Notes under the pieces: model-generated | Seen by the model: the letters and a program-made list of their open reading frames with translations, nothing else | Told to the model about the DNA's origin: nothing | Databases searched by the model: none | Program-made: the position numbers and the translations under genes | Assembly: GCA_025463135.1 (NCBI GenBank) | Contig: JAOAPY010000052.1 | Coordinates: forward strand, 62,001-126,000 | DNA length: 64,000 nt | Direction of reading: 5' to 3' | Origin: Acidobacteriota bacterium | Lineage (GTDB): Bacteria > Acidobacteriota > Blastocatellia > Pyrinomonadales > Pyrinomonadaceae | Shown here: positions 23,539-32,475 of the stretch, one piece after another | Layout: each line of letters opens with the position of its first letter | How positions within the stretch are numbered: the first letter of the stretch is position 1

Positions 23539-26301
23539 TCACCTCACCTCTGAAACTCCACACTGAATAAACTTCCGCACCACCAGATCCCGGCCATCAG
23601 TGCTCACCGTGATCGTGCCGCGCTTCCCGGTAGTCATCACCTCGGCGCCACTGGCCTGCCAGCGCTCAACAACTTCTTTGGTAGGATGCCCAAACATCGA
23701 TGTAGTGCCCACCGATATGATCGCCAGCCGCGGATGAGTAGCAGCGACAAAAGCGGCAGTTGATGACGTTTTGCTGCCGTGGTGCGGCACCTTGACTACA
23801 TCGGCATGGATATCAGTGTTGGCGGCAAGTATTGCCGCTTCGCCCTCCTTCTCAACGTCACCCGTCATCATGATTGTTCGTTGCCCGTACTTTAGCCGCA
23901 GCACGATTGAATCGTTGTTGCGGGAAGGCGCGTTGTCGTCGGCAGCAGGTGGCCCGAGTACCGTTATCGTCACATCTCCGAATTTCAACTCATCATTCGC
24001 CGCCAGCACGCTTTGCGGTACTTGTCTCGCCCGCAGCGTTGCAGCAAACTTCGCGTACTCAGGATCGCTTCCCGGGGTGCGGGCCACAAAAGCCCTGCCC
24101 ACCTGGAAGTTGCGCATCACATCGTTCAACCCATCCATATGATCCGCATCGGCGTGCGTCGCCAGGATGTAATCGATGCGATCCAGGCCGCGCCACCAAA
24201 GATATTCCGACACGACGGCTTCGCCGATGCTGCGGGTGTCGCGCTCGAATGGTGTGTCCAAATCATCATCCATGAGGAGGGGAGCACTGCTCGACGAATT
24301 TCCTTGATGACCGCCAAAGCCGGGACGACCGCCACCATCGATCAATAAGGTCTGGCCGTCCGGCAGCGTCACGAGCGCCGCATCTCCCTGGCCCACATCC
24401 AGAAAATCAATTTTCAGTCTTCCCTCAGGCCTTCCGGCACTCAGCGGATGCGCCACGAGCAACAGCAACAAAGTCAGTTGGAGCGCGGCCGCGATTGTGG
24501 TCCAGGTACGCCGCCTCTGACTTCGATGAGTAAGGGGTAGACCCAGTGGGCGCCAACCATTGAGCTGCCGGATCAACCAGACGAGCGGCAGATAGTAAAC
24601 CGCGTAAAGAGCAGCCGGCCATCCGCTGTATTCGGGCAGACGAAGCGAAGCAACGCCGAGATTCGCAAACAAATCGACGCTGTGGACCATCAACCAGTTG
24701 ACCGTGTTTGCCAGGGCGATCAGCGGCGCCGCAATTACTGAACTGAGGTGCACAAGAACCAGCGCCGCCAACGCCACAAACCCCAACAATGCCATTAACA
24801 CACTCACAAAAATGTTCAAGACGAGCGATGCCACAGACAAGCGATGAAAGTACAGAATCAGCAAAGGCAGCAAAGCCCCCTGCACGCTCGCCGACACAAT
24901 CAACGCCCCCACTCCATAACGCAGGATCCCCTGCAGGTGATATCGTTCCAGGCGCACGGCAAGTGGAGATTTGAAGAGCTGGTAGCTGTAATTAGCACTG
25001 GCCATCTCGCGCCGCCATTTTTCCCCACTCCAGTAAAGCGCTTCGCAACTACGACGCAGCCATCTGCGGCACGAGGGCGGATAGGGTGTCTCCATAGTGG
25101 GCTGCCACTCACCGATCTGCGAAAGTCTACGCAAAAGCGGCGCGGCGATGACCACAATCGCGAGCACTGAAACGAACGTCAGTTGGAACGATGGGTCAAA
25201 CAAATTGCGGGGACTGGACAGGAGCAGCAACAGCCCTGCGCCTCCCAGAGCATTTAGAGAGCTGGCGCGCCGCGAAACCAGTGGCGCCATGGCAACCAGG
25301 CTAAACATCAGGGCCGAGCGAACCACGGACGATTCTGCGCCGACCGCAACCGTGTATGACCATAAAACTACAAGCGAAACAATCAGCTGTAACCATTTCT
25401 TCCTGGTAACTCGCCTGACAATCAACAGTACGACTGCGCCAATGAAGCTGATGTGCAGACCGCTGATCACGAGTACATGAAAAGTACCGCCTTCGCGAAA
25501 ACGTTCCGCGGCCTGATGAGAAAGGTTATAGCGGTTCCCGAGCAGAGCGGCATCCAGCACACCCGCGGTCTCGGCAGAGAAGTGCTTCTTGATCTCGCGC
25601 TCGAGCATTCCTCGCCACTCATACAGCCAATGCAAGGGCAAAAAAATTCGTTCGTCTTCAAGACGTTCCACCAGCAGCGGACTCTTCAACTTTCCGGTCG
25701 CATCCTGGCCCTTGCGGTCGAGAAACTCTGTGAATGAAGAGACGCCCGGATTGCGATAATTGTCGGGACGTTCAAGCACTGTTATTACACGCACGCGCGC
25801 GCCATAGCGGAGCTGAAGGGCCTCGTATTCCGCGCGTATTGAGTCATCGCGCAAGGGCGCGAGCAACTGCACAACTCCCGAAGCGTTGCGCTCAACACTT
25901 CCCAGCCGCAGTTTCTCGGCATGTATAGTCAGGTAAAAACTATCGGGCGTGTATTCAGGCGGTTGCTCCAGCACACCGGTGAGTTCAACCGGATCGCCGG
26001 CAACTATCAACCCGCTCGCAAGCAGGTTCTTGATCCGATTCGCAGGCGCGGGGCGTTGTTCGATCGCTTCAAGAGTGGCTCCGGTCAGCAGAGCAGCAAG
26101 GACGATCAAAAGAGTTGGCCAGATCCTGTTCTGCTCACTAAGAAGCAGAAGCGGAGCCAATGACACGCCCGCAGCCAAACTTAGAAGCAATCCGATCGGC
26201 AGCGGAAAGAAGTGCGCTATCAGGATTCCGGAGCTGAGGGCCGCCAGCAGCAAGGCCAGCGGATGAGTCGCGAATGAGGGCTCGCGCGAGCGGGATCCCA
26301 T
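23539..26301 (-). CDS. comEC: DNA internalisation channel ComEC/Rec2
   Basis: 920 residues, a full-length ComEC. The N-terminal membrane segments and DUF4131-like OB domain occupy about 15-240. The Competence domain holds the signature FHVLVISGLHISFIGAVV (about residue 280) and many TM helices to about 600. A C-terminal metallo-beta-lactamase-like domain has HADADHMDGLNDVM, then VPHHGSKTSS and a final AIISVGTTSMFGHP. It forms the inner-membrane channel for single-stranded DNA during natural transformation, and the MBL domain is the likely strand-degrading nuclease. The ATG at 26301 has GGAAG upstream. The pilB-X-pilT-pilC genes and the ComEA-like lipoprotein in this window are probable partners. 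Confidence 0.93.
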   Translation of the reverse strand: MGSRSREPSFATHPLALLLAALSSGILIAHFFPLPIGLLLSLAAGVSLAPLLLLSEQNRIWPTLLIVLAALLTGATLEAIEQRPAPANRIKNLLASGLIVAGDPVELTGVLEQPPEYTPDSFYLTIHAEKLRLGSVERNASGVVQLLAPLRDDSIRAEYEALQLRYGARVRVITVLERPDNYRNPGVSSFTEFLDRKGQDATGKLKSPLLVERLEDERIFLPLHWLYEWRGMLEREIKKHFSAETAGVLDAALLGNRYNLSHQAAERFREGGTFHVLVISGLHISFIGAVVLLIVRRVTRKKWLQLIVSLVVLWSYTVAVGAESSVVRSALMFSLVAMAPLVSRRASSLNALGGAGLLLLLSSPRNLFDPSFQLTFVSVLAIVVIAAPLLRRLSQIGEWQPTMETPYPPSCRRWLRRSCEALYWSGEKWRREMASANYSYQLFKSPLAVRLERYHLQGILRYGVGALIVSASVQGALLPLLILYFHRLSVASLVLNIFVSVLMALLGFVALAALVLVHLSSVIAAPLIALANTVNWLMVHSVDLFANLGVASLRLPEYSGWPAALYAVYYLPLVWLIRQLNGWRPLGLPLTHRSQRRRTWTTIAAALQLTLLLLLVAHPLSAGRPEGRLKIDFLDVGQGDAALVTLPDGQTLLIDGGGRPGFGGHQGNSSSSAPLLMDDDLDTPFERDTRSIGEAVVSEYLWWRGLDRIDYILATHADADHMDGLNDVMRNFQVGRAFVARTPGSDPEYAKFAATLRARQVPQSVLAANDELKFGDVTITVLGPPAADDNAPSRNNDSIVLRLKYGQRTIMMTGDVEKEGEAAILAANTDIHADVVKVPHHGSKTSSTAAFVAATHPRLAIISVGTTSMFGHPTKEVVERWQASGAEVMTTGKRGTITVSTDGRDLVVRKFIQCGVSEVR

Positions 26302-26430
26302 TTAAGCTTCCGATCTGTGTACCGCACGTTCGCGAGCTGAGCAGTTGTGAGCGAGCAGAGCACTCAGGTCATGGTGAGGTCGAGAGAGCCGCCAGGCAAA
26401 GCTAAATAGTGGAGGTCCGTGCTCTCCTAT

Positions 26431-26586
26431 CTCATTCTCACCCGGTTTCAACCGGGTGAGCGCGGTCATTTTTTTCGATCCGTTTAGAAAGGGCACTTGT
26501 GCCCCCACACGCGCGGACAAGTCGCTTTCTAAACGGGCAGATGAGCGGATTATCCAATCACCTGGTTGAAACCGGGTCAGAATGAG
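26431..26586. repeat. Nested inverted repeats: family C outside, family D inside
   Basis: The outer arms 26431-26458 and 26559-26586 (28 nt, two mismatches) carry the CACCCGGTTTCAACCGGGTG palindrome flanked by CTCATTC/GAATGAG. The inner arms 26480-26502 and 26515-26536 carry CCGTTTAGAAAGGGCACTTG and its complement. The element fills most of the 341-bp gap between comEC and tyrS (both minus) and could attenuate read-through. The same outer motif recurs at 58317-58352. Confidence 0.8.
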
Positions 26587-26642
26587 AGCCGACCCGCTGA
26601 AAATTTAGGCGTGAAACTCCGGTGCCTGAGATCGAAATAGTA

Positions 26643-27926
26643 TCAAGCCTGATTTTCAATTATCCTCACGGCATGATAGTGCCTGCTTCCCTTCCTCAGC
26701 ACCAGGATCTTGCCGTCGATAAAATCCGACAACGCTATGGCCGCACGGGGATCAGCCGCGCGTCGATTGTTCACACTGATCGCGCCTGATTGAATGAGGC
26801 GCTTACCCTCGGCCTTGGAAGGAACTACGCCGCACGTTACCAACAGATCATTGAGCAGCATACCGTCGCCGGCAAAACGCGCCTGGTCCAACTCAGTCGA
26901 CGGCACGTCGACAAATATATCGAGGATGTCATCCGCGCTCAGGCCGGCTATTTCCTTGCCGAACAAGACCTCGGACGCCCGCACGGCTTTGGCCAGCTCA
27001 GTCTCGCCATGGACCATCTCAGTCACCTGGCGCGCCAGTTCGCGTTGCGCTTTGCGCGTGTGTGGTTCGAGACGTACAGACTCTGCCAACTCTTGAATCG
27101 CTTCCTGGGAAAGCCAGGTAAAAAATTTCAAATAGTTGACAACATCCTTGTCGTCGGTATTTACCCAGAATTGGTAGAAGCGATATGGCGATGTCAGTTT
27201 TGGATCCAGCCAGACGGCTCCGGCTTCCGTCTTGCCGAACTTGACGCCTGCCGAAGTCGTGACCAGAGGAAACACCAGACCATGCGCTTTCACTCCGCGC
27301 AAACGGCGAATCAGATCGATGCCGGCCAGAATATTTCCCCACTGGTCGCTGCCGCCCAGCTGCAAAATGCAGTTGTGACGATCGTGCAGCACAAGGTAGT
27401 CATAAGCCTGCAACAGCGAGTAACTGAATTCCGTGAAGGACATGCCGTCTTCAGTTTCGAGCCGGCGTTTCACTGATTCCTTAGCCAGCAGGTAATTGAC
27501 GGTGAAATATTTTCCTACGTCGCGCAGGAACTCCATCATGGAAATCGGCACCAGCCAATCAGCGTTGTTAATGATGCGCGCGGCGTTAGGCTTCGCATTG
27601 AAATCCAGAAAGCGACTGAGCTGGCTTTTGATTCCTTCCAGATTTGCATCAACCTGCTCGGCGGTTAGCAACTGGCGCTCCTGAGTCTTGCCGCTGGGAT
27701 CGCCAATTAAGCCGGTGCCGCCACCCGCGATGGCAATAGGCGTGTGACCAAAGCGCTGCAAGCGCGCCAGGCACATCACCGGCAACAGCGATCCAACGTG
27801 CAGGCTAGGCGCAGTAGGATCAAAACCGATGTAGGCAGAAATCTTCTCGCCGGCCAACACCGCCGGCAGTTCCGGCGTCGTGTCCTGGACCACTCCCCGC
27901 CATTTGAACTCTTCGAATAGATTCAT
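26643..27926 (-). CDS. tyrS: Tyrosyl-tRNA synthetase
   Basis: 427 residues from ATG 27926 (MNLFEEFKWRG); a GTG eight codons upstream is less likely. This class I synthetase has the HIGH-like motif PSLHVGSLLPV, the tyrosine-binding region with QLGGSDQWGNI, and KFGKTE in place of KMSKS, as in the TyrRS subgroup with the KFGKT loop. A C-terminal S4 RNA-binding domain begins LLVTCGVVPSKAEGKRLI. Length and motif order are normal. It charges tRNA-Tyr. No T-box or other leader element was seen upstream; instead a 20-nt inverted repeat lies in the 28000-28079 gap. Confidence 0.96.
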   Translation of the reverse strand: MNLFEEFKWRGVVQDTTPELPAVLAGEKISAYIGFDPTAPSLHVGSLLPVMCLARLQRFGHTPIAIAGGGTGLIGDPSGKTQERQLLTAEQVDANLEGIKSQLSRFLDFNAKPNAARIINNADWLVPISMMEFLRDVGKYFTVNYLLAKESVKRRLETEDGMSFTEFSYSLLQAYDYLVLHDRHNCILQLGGSDQWGNILAGIDLIRRLRGVKAHGLVFPLVTTSAGVKFGKTEAGAVWLDPKLTSPYRFYQFWVNTDDKDVVNYLKFFTWLSQEAIQELAESVRLEPHTRKAQRELARQVTEMVHGETELAKAVRASEVLFGKEIAGLSADDILDIFVDVPSTELDQARFAGDGMLLNDLLVTCGVVPSKAEGKRLIQSGAISVNNRRAADPRAAIALSDFIDGKILVLRKGSRHYHAVRIIENQA

Positions 27927-27999
27927 TTTTACTCTTGTCAGCGTCACCAATCAGATGCAACAAGCAATAACATAGCCCTTCATGATTTCAAAGTGAGAT

Positions 28000-28079
28000 G
28001 TACGACAGGCTGCCAGCCTCTCGAGTGCACGCAACCATACTGGTAATGCATCACTCGGCAGGCTGGCAGTCTGCGGTAC
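28000..28079. repeat. 20-nt inverted repeat around GGCTGCCAGCCT
   Basis: The arms 28000-28019 and 28060-28079 pair with three mismatches. The left arm contains the self-palindromic GGCTGCCAGCC. The repeat lies between the methyltransferase stop and tyrS start (both minus), so it may end transcription, although no T-run follows. Confidence 0.6.
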
Positions 28080-28085
28080 GATGAC

Positions 28086-29270
28086 CTACCCGTCCTTTCT
28101 TGCGAGCTGCGCCACGGTCTCCACGTGATGTGTTTGCGGGAACATATCAAACGCAGTGACAGAGATGAGCGTGTAGCCGGCGGCGAGCAACTTTTTCAGA
28201 TCGCGGGCCAGCGTAGCGGGGTCGCAGGAAACATAGGCAATATGCCGTGGCTGCAAATCGAGTATGCCCTTGATGACAATGTTCTCGGCGCCGGCCCGCG
28301 GTGGATCGAGCAAAAGGAAATCGACCGAGGGAAATGATTGAGCGTTTTCCTTCAGCCAATAACCAACGTCGCGGGTGACGACCGAGGCATTCGTTAACTG
28401 CGCCTGCTGCAGGTTGCGTACGGCAAACCCGGATGCTCTTTCATTTACTTCAATGCCAACGACTCGCGCAAAGCGCCGCGCCAGAGGCAAAGTGAATAGA
28501 CCGGCGCCACAATAGAGATCGATCGCCAACTCTCCTCGCGCGTCGCCGCTGGCCTCGCCGATGAGTTGGGCCAGCAGCCCGGGGCTAACCTGGAAGAAAG
28601 AGTCGGCATTGAATAAGTAGCTTTCACCTACGACCGAGAGAGTAACGTCGTCGGTTTGAAACCCGGCCAGAGGCGGCGCCACGGACACATCAACATCGCC
28701 GACTACGGCGCGAACATCTTTCGGAAAGATATCAATGGAACCGGATCTTATTTCACTGCGCACCCGCTCGAGAATTTCCTGCAACCGAGGTGCGAGGACG
28801 GCGCAGACCTCGACGTCGCAGACGCGGTGCGAGCCAGTTTCGAAATATCCCAGCCGTTGCGTTACCGGATCGAGTTGCCAGTTCGCGCGCACACGATACT
28901 GCCATTCTCGCGGCGCCGGATGGATGACAATTTTCGGAGGGCTTTCGATCTGCGCAATGCGCCGCAAACAGTCGCGAATTATTTCTTTCTTCGCGTCGAG
29001 CTGTGCCTGATAGGTCAGCTGCTGAAAATCGCAGCCACCACAAGCGCCGAAATAAGGGCAGGGCGGTTCGACGCGCACGGATGAGGGAGTGATGATTTCT
29101 TCGATCGAGGCAAACGCTACTTGCCCGCGGACACGATCTATGCGCACCCGCACCACGTCGCCGGGCGCCGACAGTGCCACGAACAAGGTATAGCCTTCGG
29201 CGTGGGCCAGGCCCAGACCTCCGGGTAAAATGCGTTCGATTGTGACTGTCGCAAATGTTGGTGGTGACAT
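28086..29270 (-). CDS. RumA/TrmA-family uracil-5 RNA methyltransferase
   Basis: 394 residues. An N-terminal TRAM domain (about 1-60) is followed by Fe-S-type cysteines in CPYFGACGGCDFQQ (with a Cys near residue 70), a central domain, and a SAM-dependent methyltransferase core with the motifs AIDLYCGAGLFTLPLA and LLDPPRAGAE. The catalytic-Cys motif YVSCDPATLARDL and the C-terminal DMFPQTHHVETVA are family signatures. It methylates uracil C5 in 23S rRNA (RlmD/RlmC type) or tRNA (TrmA type); the TRAM and Cys cluster favour the rRNA group. The target position cannot be read from sequence. Confidence 0.92.
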   Translation of the reverse strand: MSPPTFATVTIERILPGGLGLAHAEGYTLFVALSAPGDVVRVRIDRVRGQVAFASIEEIITPSSVRVEPPCPYFGACGGCDFQQLTYQAQLDAKKEIIRDCLRRIAQIESPPKIVIHPAPREWQYRVRANWQLDPVTQRLGYFETGSHRVCDVEVCAVLAPRLQEILERVRSEIRSGSIDIFPKDVRAVVGDVDVSVAPPLAGFQTDDVTLSVVGESYLFNADSFFQVSPGLLAQLIGEASGDARGELAIDLYCGAGLFTLPLARRFARVVGIEVNERASGFAVRNLQQAQLTNASVVTRDVGYWLKENAQSFPSVDFLLLDPPRAGAENIVIKGILDLQPRHIAYVSCDPATLARDLKKLLAAGYTLISVTAFDMFPQTHHVETVAQLARKDG

Positions 29271-29375
29271 ACGAAGAGAGACTTAACAAAGTACAAAATA
29301 TTAATCCGCAGATTATACGGATTACGCCGATTCCGCTTACGTCTTATCTGCGAAATCTTTGGATTATTCTTCAAT

Positions 29376-30137
29376 TCAAAGATAAAAGAGACTGAGACGC
29401 GGTACGCCAAACTGCTCGCGCAGGCGTTTCAGTAGTAAGTTATTCAACGTCTGCTCGTAGACCGCGGCGTCCATGTGACTGCGATATGGACGCAATTGCT
29501 TCTTGATCTCGCTACTAATGGCTTCGACCTCGGCCGCCGGCGCCGAAGCACTCAGGGTGTCACTCAAGAGGCGTTCGATTCCCGTTAACGACACTTCCAA
29601 TTTCTGCGCGTCGGGTCTTGTTGCCTCGGCAAATTCTTTTTCCAGGTCGTCGAGCAAGGTAGCGGCGCGAGCAAGTGCTTCGGAAATGTCATCGAGGCCG
29701 GAGGCGTTTCGTTGCTTGACCGTCGCGATGATTCTTTCTCTCGCGGTTCGCAAATGCGCGAGAATGTCAGCGCGCGGAAAGGGCAGACTCGGGGCAGGGC
29801 TGACACTCAGGTCCGCCCCGACAACACCCGCGTCAACACCGTCATCTGTGGTTGCCTCTTCACTCGGCGCGGCCCCGACGCGTGCTTCCAACCATTCGGC
29901 GTACTGGGCTTCAACCTCTTCCTGACAATAAAGCAGCGTTTTCACAGATCGTTTTCTGGGCTTCGCCTCCCAGGAATCAAAGGCCTTTTCTATTCCGCGC
30001 AAGACCACATGCAGCGGGATGCCCATCTCTTTCCAGCTTTCAATCAGGGCCCAGTCGATCGAGCTCAGGAGGAGATGTTTTGCGCGGCGGCGAACAAAAG
30101 TGTCTTCAACTTCGGTAAAGTAATTAAAATAGTTCAA
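29376..30137 (-). CDS. Hypothetical protein with repeat-derived linker
   Basis: 253 residues from a TTG start. No family was recognised. The N-terminal about 80 residues (YFNYFTEVEDTFVRRRAKHL, then LLSSIDWALIESWKEMGIPL) look like a compact helical domain of a conserved unknown type. The C-terminal half (about 125-253) is strongly helical with heptad-like Leu/Ala. The two are joined by an acidic/Pro-rich linker about residues 90-120. Part of that linker (VGADLSVSPAPSLP) is encoded by a family G intergenic-type repeat at 29790-29822. The gene lies between coaX and the methyltransferase, all minus. Function unknown. Confidence 0.8.
   Translation of the reverse strand: MNYFNYFTEVEDTFVRRRAKHLLLSSIDWALIESWKEMGIPLHVVLRGIEKAFDSWEAKPRKRSVKTLLYCQEEVEAQYAEWLEARVGAAPSEEATTDDGVDAGVVGADLSVSPAPSLPFPRADILAHLRTARERIIATVKQRNASGLDDISEALARAATLLDDLEKEFAEATRPDAQKLEVSLTGIERLLSDTLSASAPAAEVEAISSEIKKQLRPYRSHMDAAVYEQTLNNLLLKRLREQFGVPRLSLFYL
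29790..29822. repeat. Family G repeat inside a coding sequence
   Basis: The plus strand reads GGGGCAGGGCTGACACTCAG then GTCCGCCCCG, a GGGGC...GCCCC hairpin. A second copy with the shared GACACTCAGG..CGCCCC core lies between genes at 57436-57460. Here it is read through in frame. Confidence 0.6.
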
Positions 30138-30164
30138 GTGCGGACCGATCTTTCATTTAGCTTT

Positions 30165-30262
30165 TCGTTTAGATGGCGGATTTGTCCGCCTGCGTACGTC
30201 GCCACTCAACCAAAGAGTATTTTATCGCGAGCGCTGGGCGCACAAGCGCGCTTTCTATACGG
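30165..30262. repeat. Family D degenerate inverted repeat
   Basis: The left arm 30165-30190 begins TCGTTTAGATGGCGG, and the right arm 30236-30262 is GGGCGCACAAGCGCGCTTTC then TATACGG. They are diverged complements of the CCGTTTAGAAAG arm seen at 26480. The repeat fills the gap between the hypothetical gene and coaX. Confidence 0.55.
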
Positions 30263-30293
30263 CCCTGGATGATTGAGGCAATTCCGTTGCACT

Positions 30294-31070
30294 CTAAACA
30301 GGGCGCGTATGACTCTTCTCGTAAACCAGCCGCAAACCCTCGAGCGTCAACGTATCATCAACCAGTTCGATCAACTCTGAACCGGTGGCAATCAAGGGCG
30401 CGAGTCCGCCCGTCGCAATCACACGCGGTGATCCGCCCAGCTCAGCCAGCATCTTGCGCAGTACGCCATCCACCAGACCCACATAGCCGTTATAGAGCCC
30501 CGACTGCATAGCGGAAACCGTGGACGAGCCAATCACTCTGGTTGGTCGCTTAATATCCACTCGAGGCAACTTCGCTGTTCTTTCAAACAAGGCATCGGCC
30601 GAGATCATGATTCCCGGAGTAATCACGCCGCCCAGGTACTCGCCATCCTTGTTGATCGCATTGAAAGTCGTGGCCGTTCCAAAATCAACGATGATGCATG
30701 GTGCGCCATACTTATGAATCGCGGCTACCGCGTCGACGAGGCGATCGGCGCCCACGTCAGAGGGCGGCTCGTACAGTATCCGCACTCCGGTCTCGGTTGT
30801 GTGGTCCACGAAAAGCGGTGACAGGTGAAAATAGACTTCAGCCATTTGCTTCAACGTGTAGTTCAACGGCGGCACTACCGAAGCAATGGCGATGGCGTTG
30901 ATGGCTTTGAAATCAAGCCCGGCAAGCTCAAACAAGTTGCGTGCGTGTACGCCATATTCATCCACCGTGCGATTGCGCGCTGTCGTCAGACGCCAATGCG
31001 CGATCAACTCTGCTCCCTGGTACACGCCCAAAGAAGTGTTCGTGTTGCCAACATCAATGACCAGCAGCAT
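30294..31070 (-). CDS. coaX: Type III pantothenate kinase
   Basis: 258 residues. CoaX phosphorylates pantothenate, the first step of coenzyme A synthesis, and belongs to the ASKHA fold. Motifs: phosphate-1 LLVIDVGNTNTSLGVY at the N-terminus, VGADRLVDAVAA with the catalytic-type Asp about residue 105, IIVDFGTATTFNAI, and a C-terminal VIATGGLAPLIA. The ATG at 31070 lies within the end of the glycosyltransferase gene (17-nt overlap) and is preceded by GGGGAG at good spacing, so the two are translationally coupled. Monovalent-cation-dependent and feedback-insensitive kinetics are family knowledge. Confidence 0.95.
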   Translation of the reverse strand: MLLVIDVGNTNTSLGVYQGAELIAHWRLTTARNRTVDEYGVHARNLFELAGLDFKAINAIAIASVVPPLNYTLKQMAEVYFHLSPLFVDHTTETGVRILYEPPSDVGADRLVDAVAAIHKYGAPCIIVDFGTATTFNAINKDGEYLGGVITPGIMISADALFERTAKLPRVDIKRPTRVIGSSTVSAMQSGLYNGYVGLVDGVLRKMLAELGGSPRVIATGGLAPLIATGSELIELVDDTLTLEGLRLVYEKSHTRPV

Positions 31071-32376
31071 ACAACAACTCCCCGCGCGAATCGGCGCGCG
31101 TTGCGCTGTCGCTTAAGACAGCTTCAATGAAATCACAGGCCACCGCGGCCCCGTTTTCCGCACGCAGTTGGCGGCCCACGTCTCGTGCATTTTGCGCATA
31201 GGACGGTTCGGTCAACAACACGCTCAATTCCCGGGCGATGCGCGCGGCGTGGTACTTCCCTCGTGGCAGAGTGCGGCTCGTGCCCACTCGTGCAGCGTGA
31301 GCAGCATTGTCCGGTTGGTCAAAGGCAAACGGGACAATCAGCGTCGGCACTCCCGCTCGCAGTCCCTGAGACGTGGTGCCGACTCCACCGTGATGGACCA
31401 TCGCGCAAGCACGCGGCAGCAAGGCTTCAAAAGGCGCATAGTTCACCGCCATCACTGTCGCCGGCAGAGCTTCGCCGGGCCGATTGCGTTCGTCGCCGAT
31501 CAGCAGTACCGCGCGACGCTCGAGCAGGTTTGCGGCAGCGATGCTCTCACGATAAAAGTCGCGGGCCACCCACACGGCTGAAGACCCGAGAGTGAAAACA
31601 ATCGGCGGTGGACCATCGTCGAGAAACCTGGATAACTCGGGCGGCATCTCCAGCTCGTTCCGCCCATCGTAGAAAGCGAATCCCGTCACACGTGCCTGAG
31701 GCGGCCAATCAGGTTGAGATTGAGCAAATAACTTTGAAAACATCGCGAGAATGAGAGTCGGCGAATGCTGACCTTCGAATACAGGACTGCCGCGATCGGG
31801 CAAACCCAGCTCGTTACGAAACTCATTGTAGGCTTTGTTGTTGTAGACCTTTTTTACCTGCTTAAAAAAAGCGGCGACAAAACGTGGTCCCAAGAGTTCG
31901 GCGTGACGCATCCATGCCCAGAAAGGCGGCACCGGCGGATCGTAAGCTGAGAAGAATGAGACCGGCGCCAGCACGCTCGAGACCCATGGTATGCCGGTCT
32001 TTTGCGCCACCAGTGGTCCGGCAAACGTGATCGGATGTGTGAGCAGCAGGTCAGCGCCCTGCACAGCTTGCAGAAGATCCTCATAGCCGTCTCGCACGAA
32101 CGGAAACAGCATCTCGTTCAAGAGAAACCCACTGCCCGACTTTGGATTCATGACCCTTTCCATAGTCACCGCATCCTGTTCCTGAGGCGGCGGAATGTTG
32201 GGACGCAGCGGCACAAAATCAAAACCGGCCAATTGCATCTTTTCGCGGTACAGTTCGCTGGTGGCGATGATGGGATGATGACCACGCGCCTGCAACTCAA
32301 TCGCCAGGCCCATGTAGGGATGAATGTCACCATACGATCCAAAGGTCGTCAGAATTATTCGTTTTCCCGTGGTCAT
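31054..32376 (-). CDS. UGT/MGT-type glycosyltransferase (GT1 family)
   Basis: 440 residues. The N-terminal half begins RIILTTFGSYGDIHPYMGLA, typical of sterol/macrolide-type glycosyltransferases. The C-terminal NDP-sugar site contains MVHHGGVGTTSQGLRAGVPT then PFAFDQPDNA (about 345-375), with an HGG..T..GL motif and the D-Q pair that contacts the sugar. Acceptor and donor are unknown. The gene sits between birA and coaX. A 24-nt self-complementary arm ends four or five bases before the ATG and no ribosome-binding site remains, so initiation may be weak or controlled by that hairpin. Confidence 0.9.
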   Translation of the reverse strand: MTTGKRIILTTFGSYGDIHPYMGLAIELQARGHHPIIATSELYREKMQLAGFDFVPLRPNIPPPQEQDAVTMERVMNPKSGSGFLLNEMLFPFVRDGYEDLLQAVQGADLLLTHPITFAGPLVAQKTGIPWVSSVLAPVSFFSAYDPPVPPFWAWMRHAELLGPRFVAAFFKQVKKVYNNKAYNEFRNELGLPDRGSPVFEGQHSPTLILAMFSKLFAQSQPDWPPQARVTGFAFYDGRNELEMPPELSRFLDDGPPPIVFTLGSSAVWVARDFYRESIAAANLLERRAVLLIGDERNRPGEALPATVMAVNYAPFEALLPRACAMVHHGGVGTTSQGLRAGVPTLIVPFAFDQPDNAAHAARVGTSRTLPRGKYHAARIARELSVLLTEPSYAQNARDVGRQLRAENGAAVACDFIEAVLSDSATRADSRGELLYAAGH

Positions 32377-32380
32377 AAAC

Positions 32381-32461
32381 TGTCCGACAAACTTCAGTTT
32401 GTCGATTTGTTCCGCAATAACTTCCCTGGGCGAGTCACGACAAACTGAAGTTTGTCGGACA
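32381..32461. repeat. Perfect 24-nt inverted repeat of TGTCCGACAAACT arms
   Basis: The arms 32381-32404 and 32438-32461 are exact complements. Each is also its own hairpin (CCGACAAACT-tc-AGTTTGTCG). The arm is the same as the interior of family A but lacks its terminal repeats. It lies between the birA stop and the glycosyltransferase start. Confidence 0.85.
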
Positions 32462-32475
32462 TCGGCGTAAGTGAG

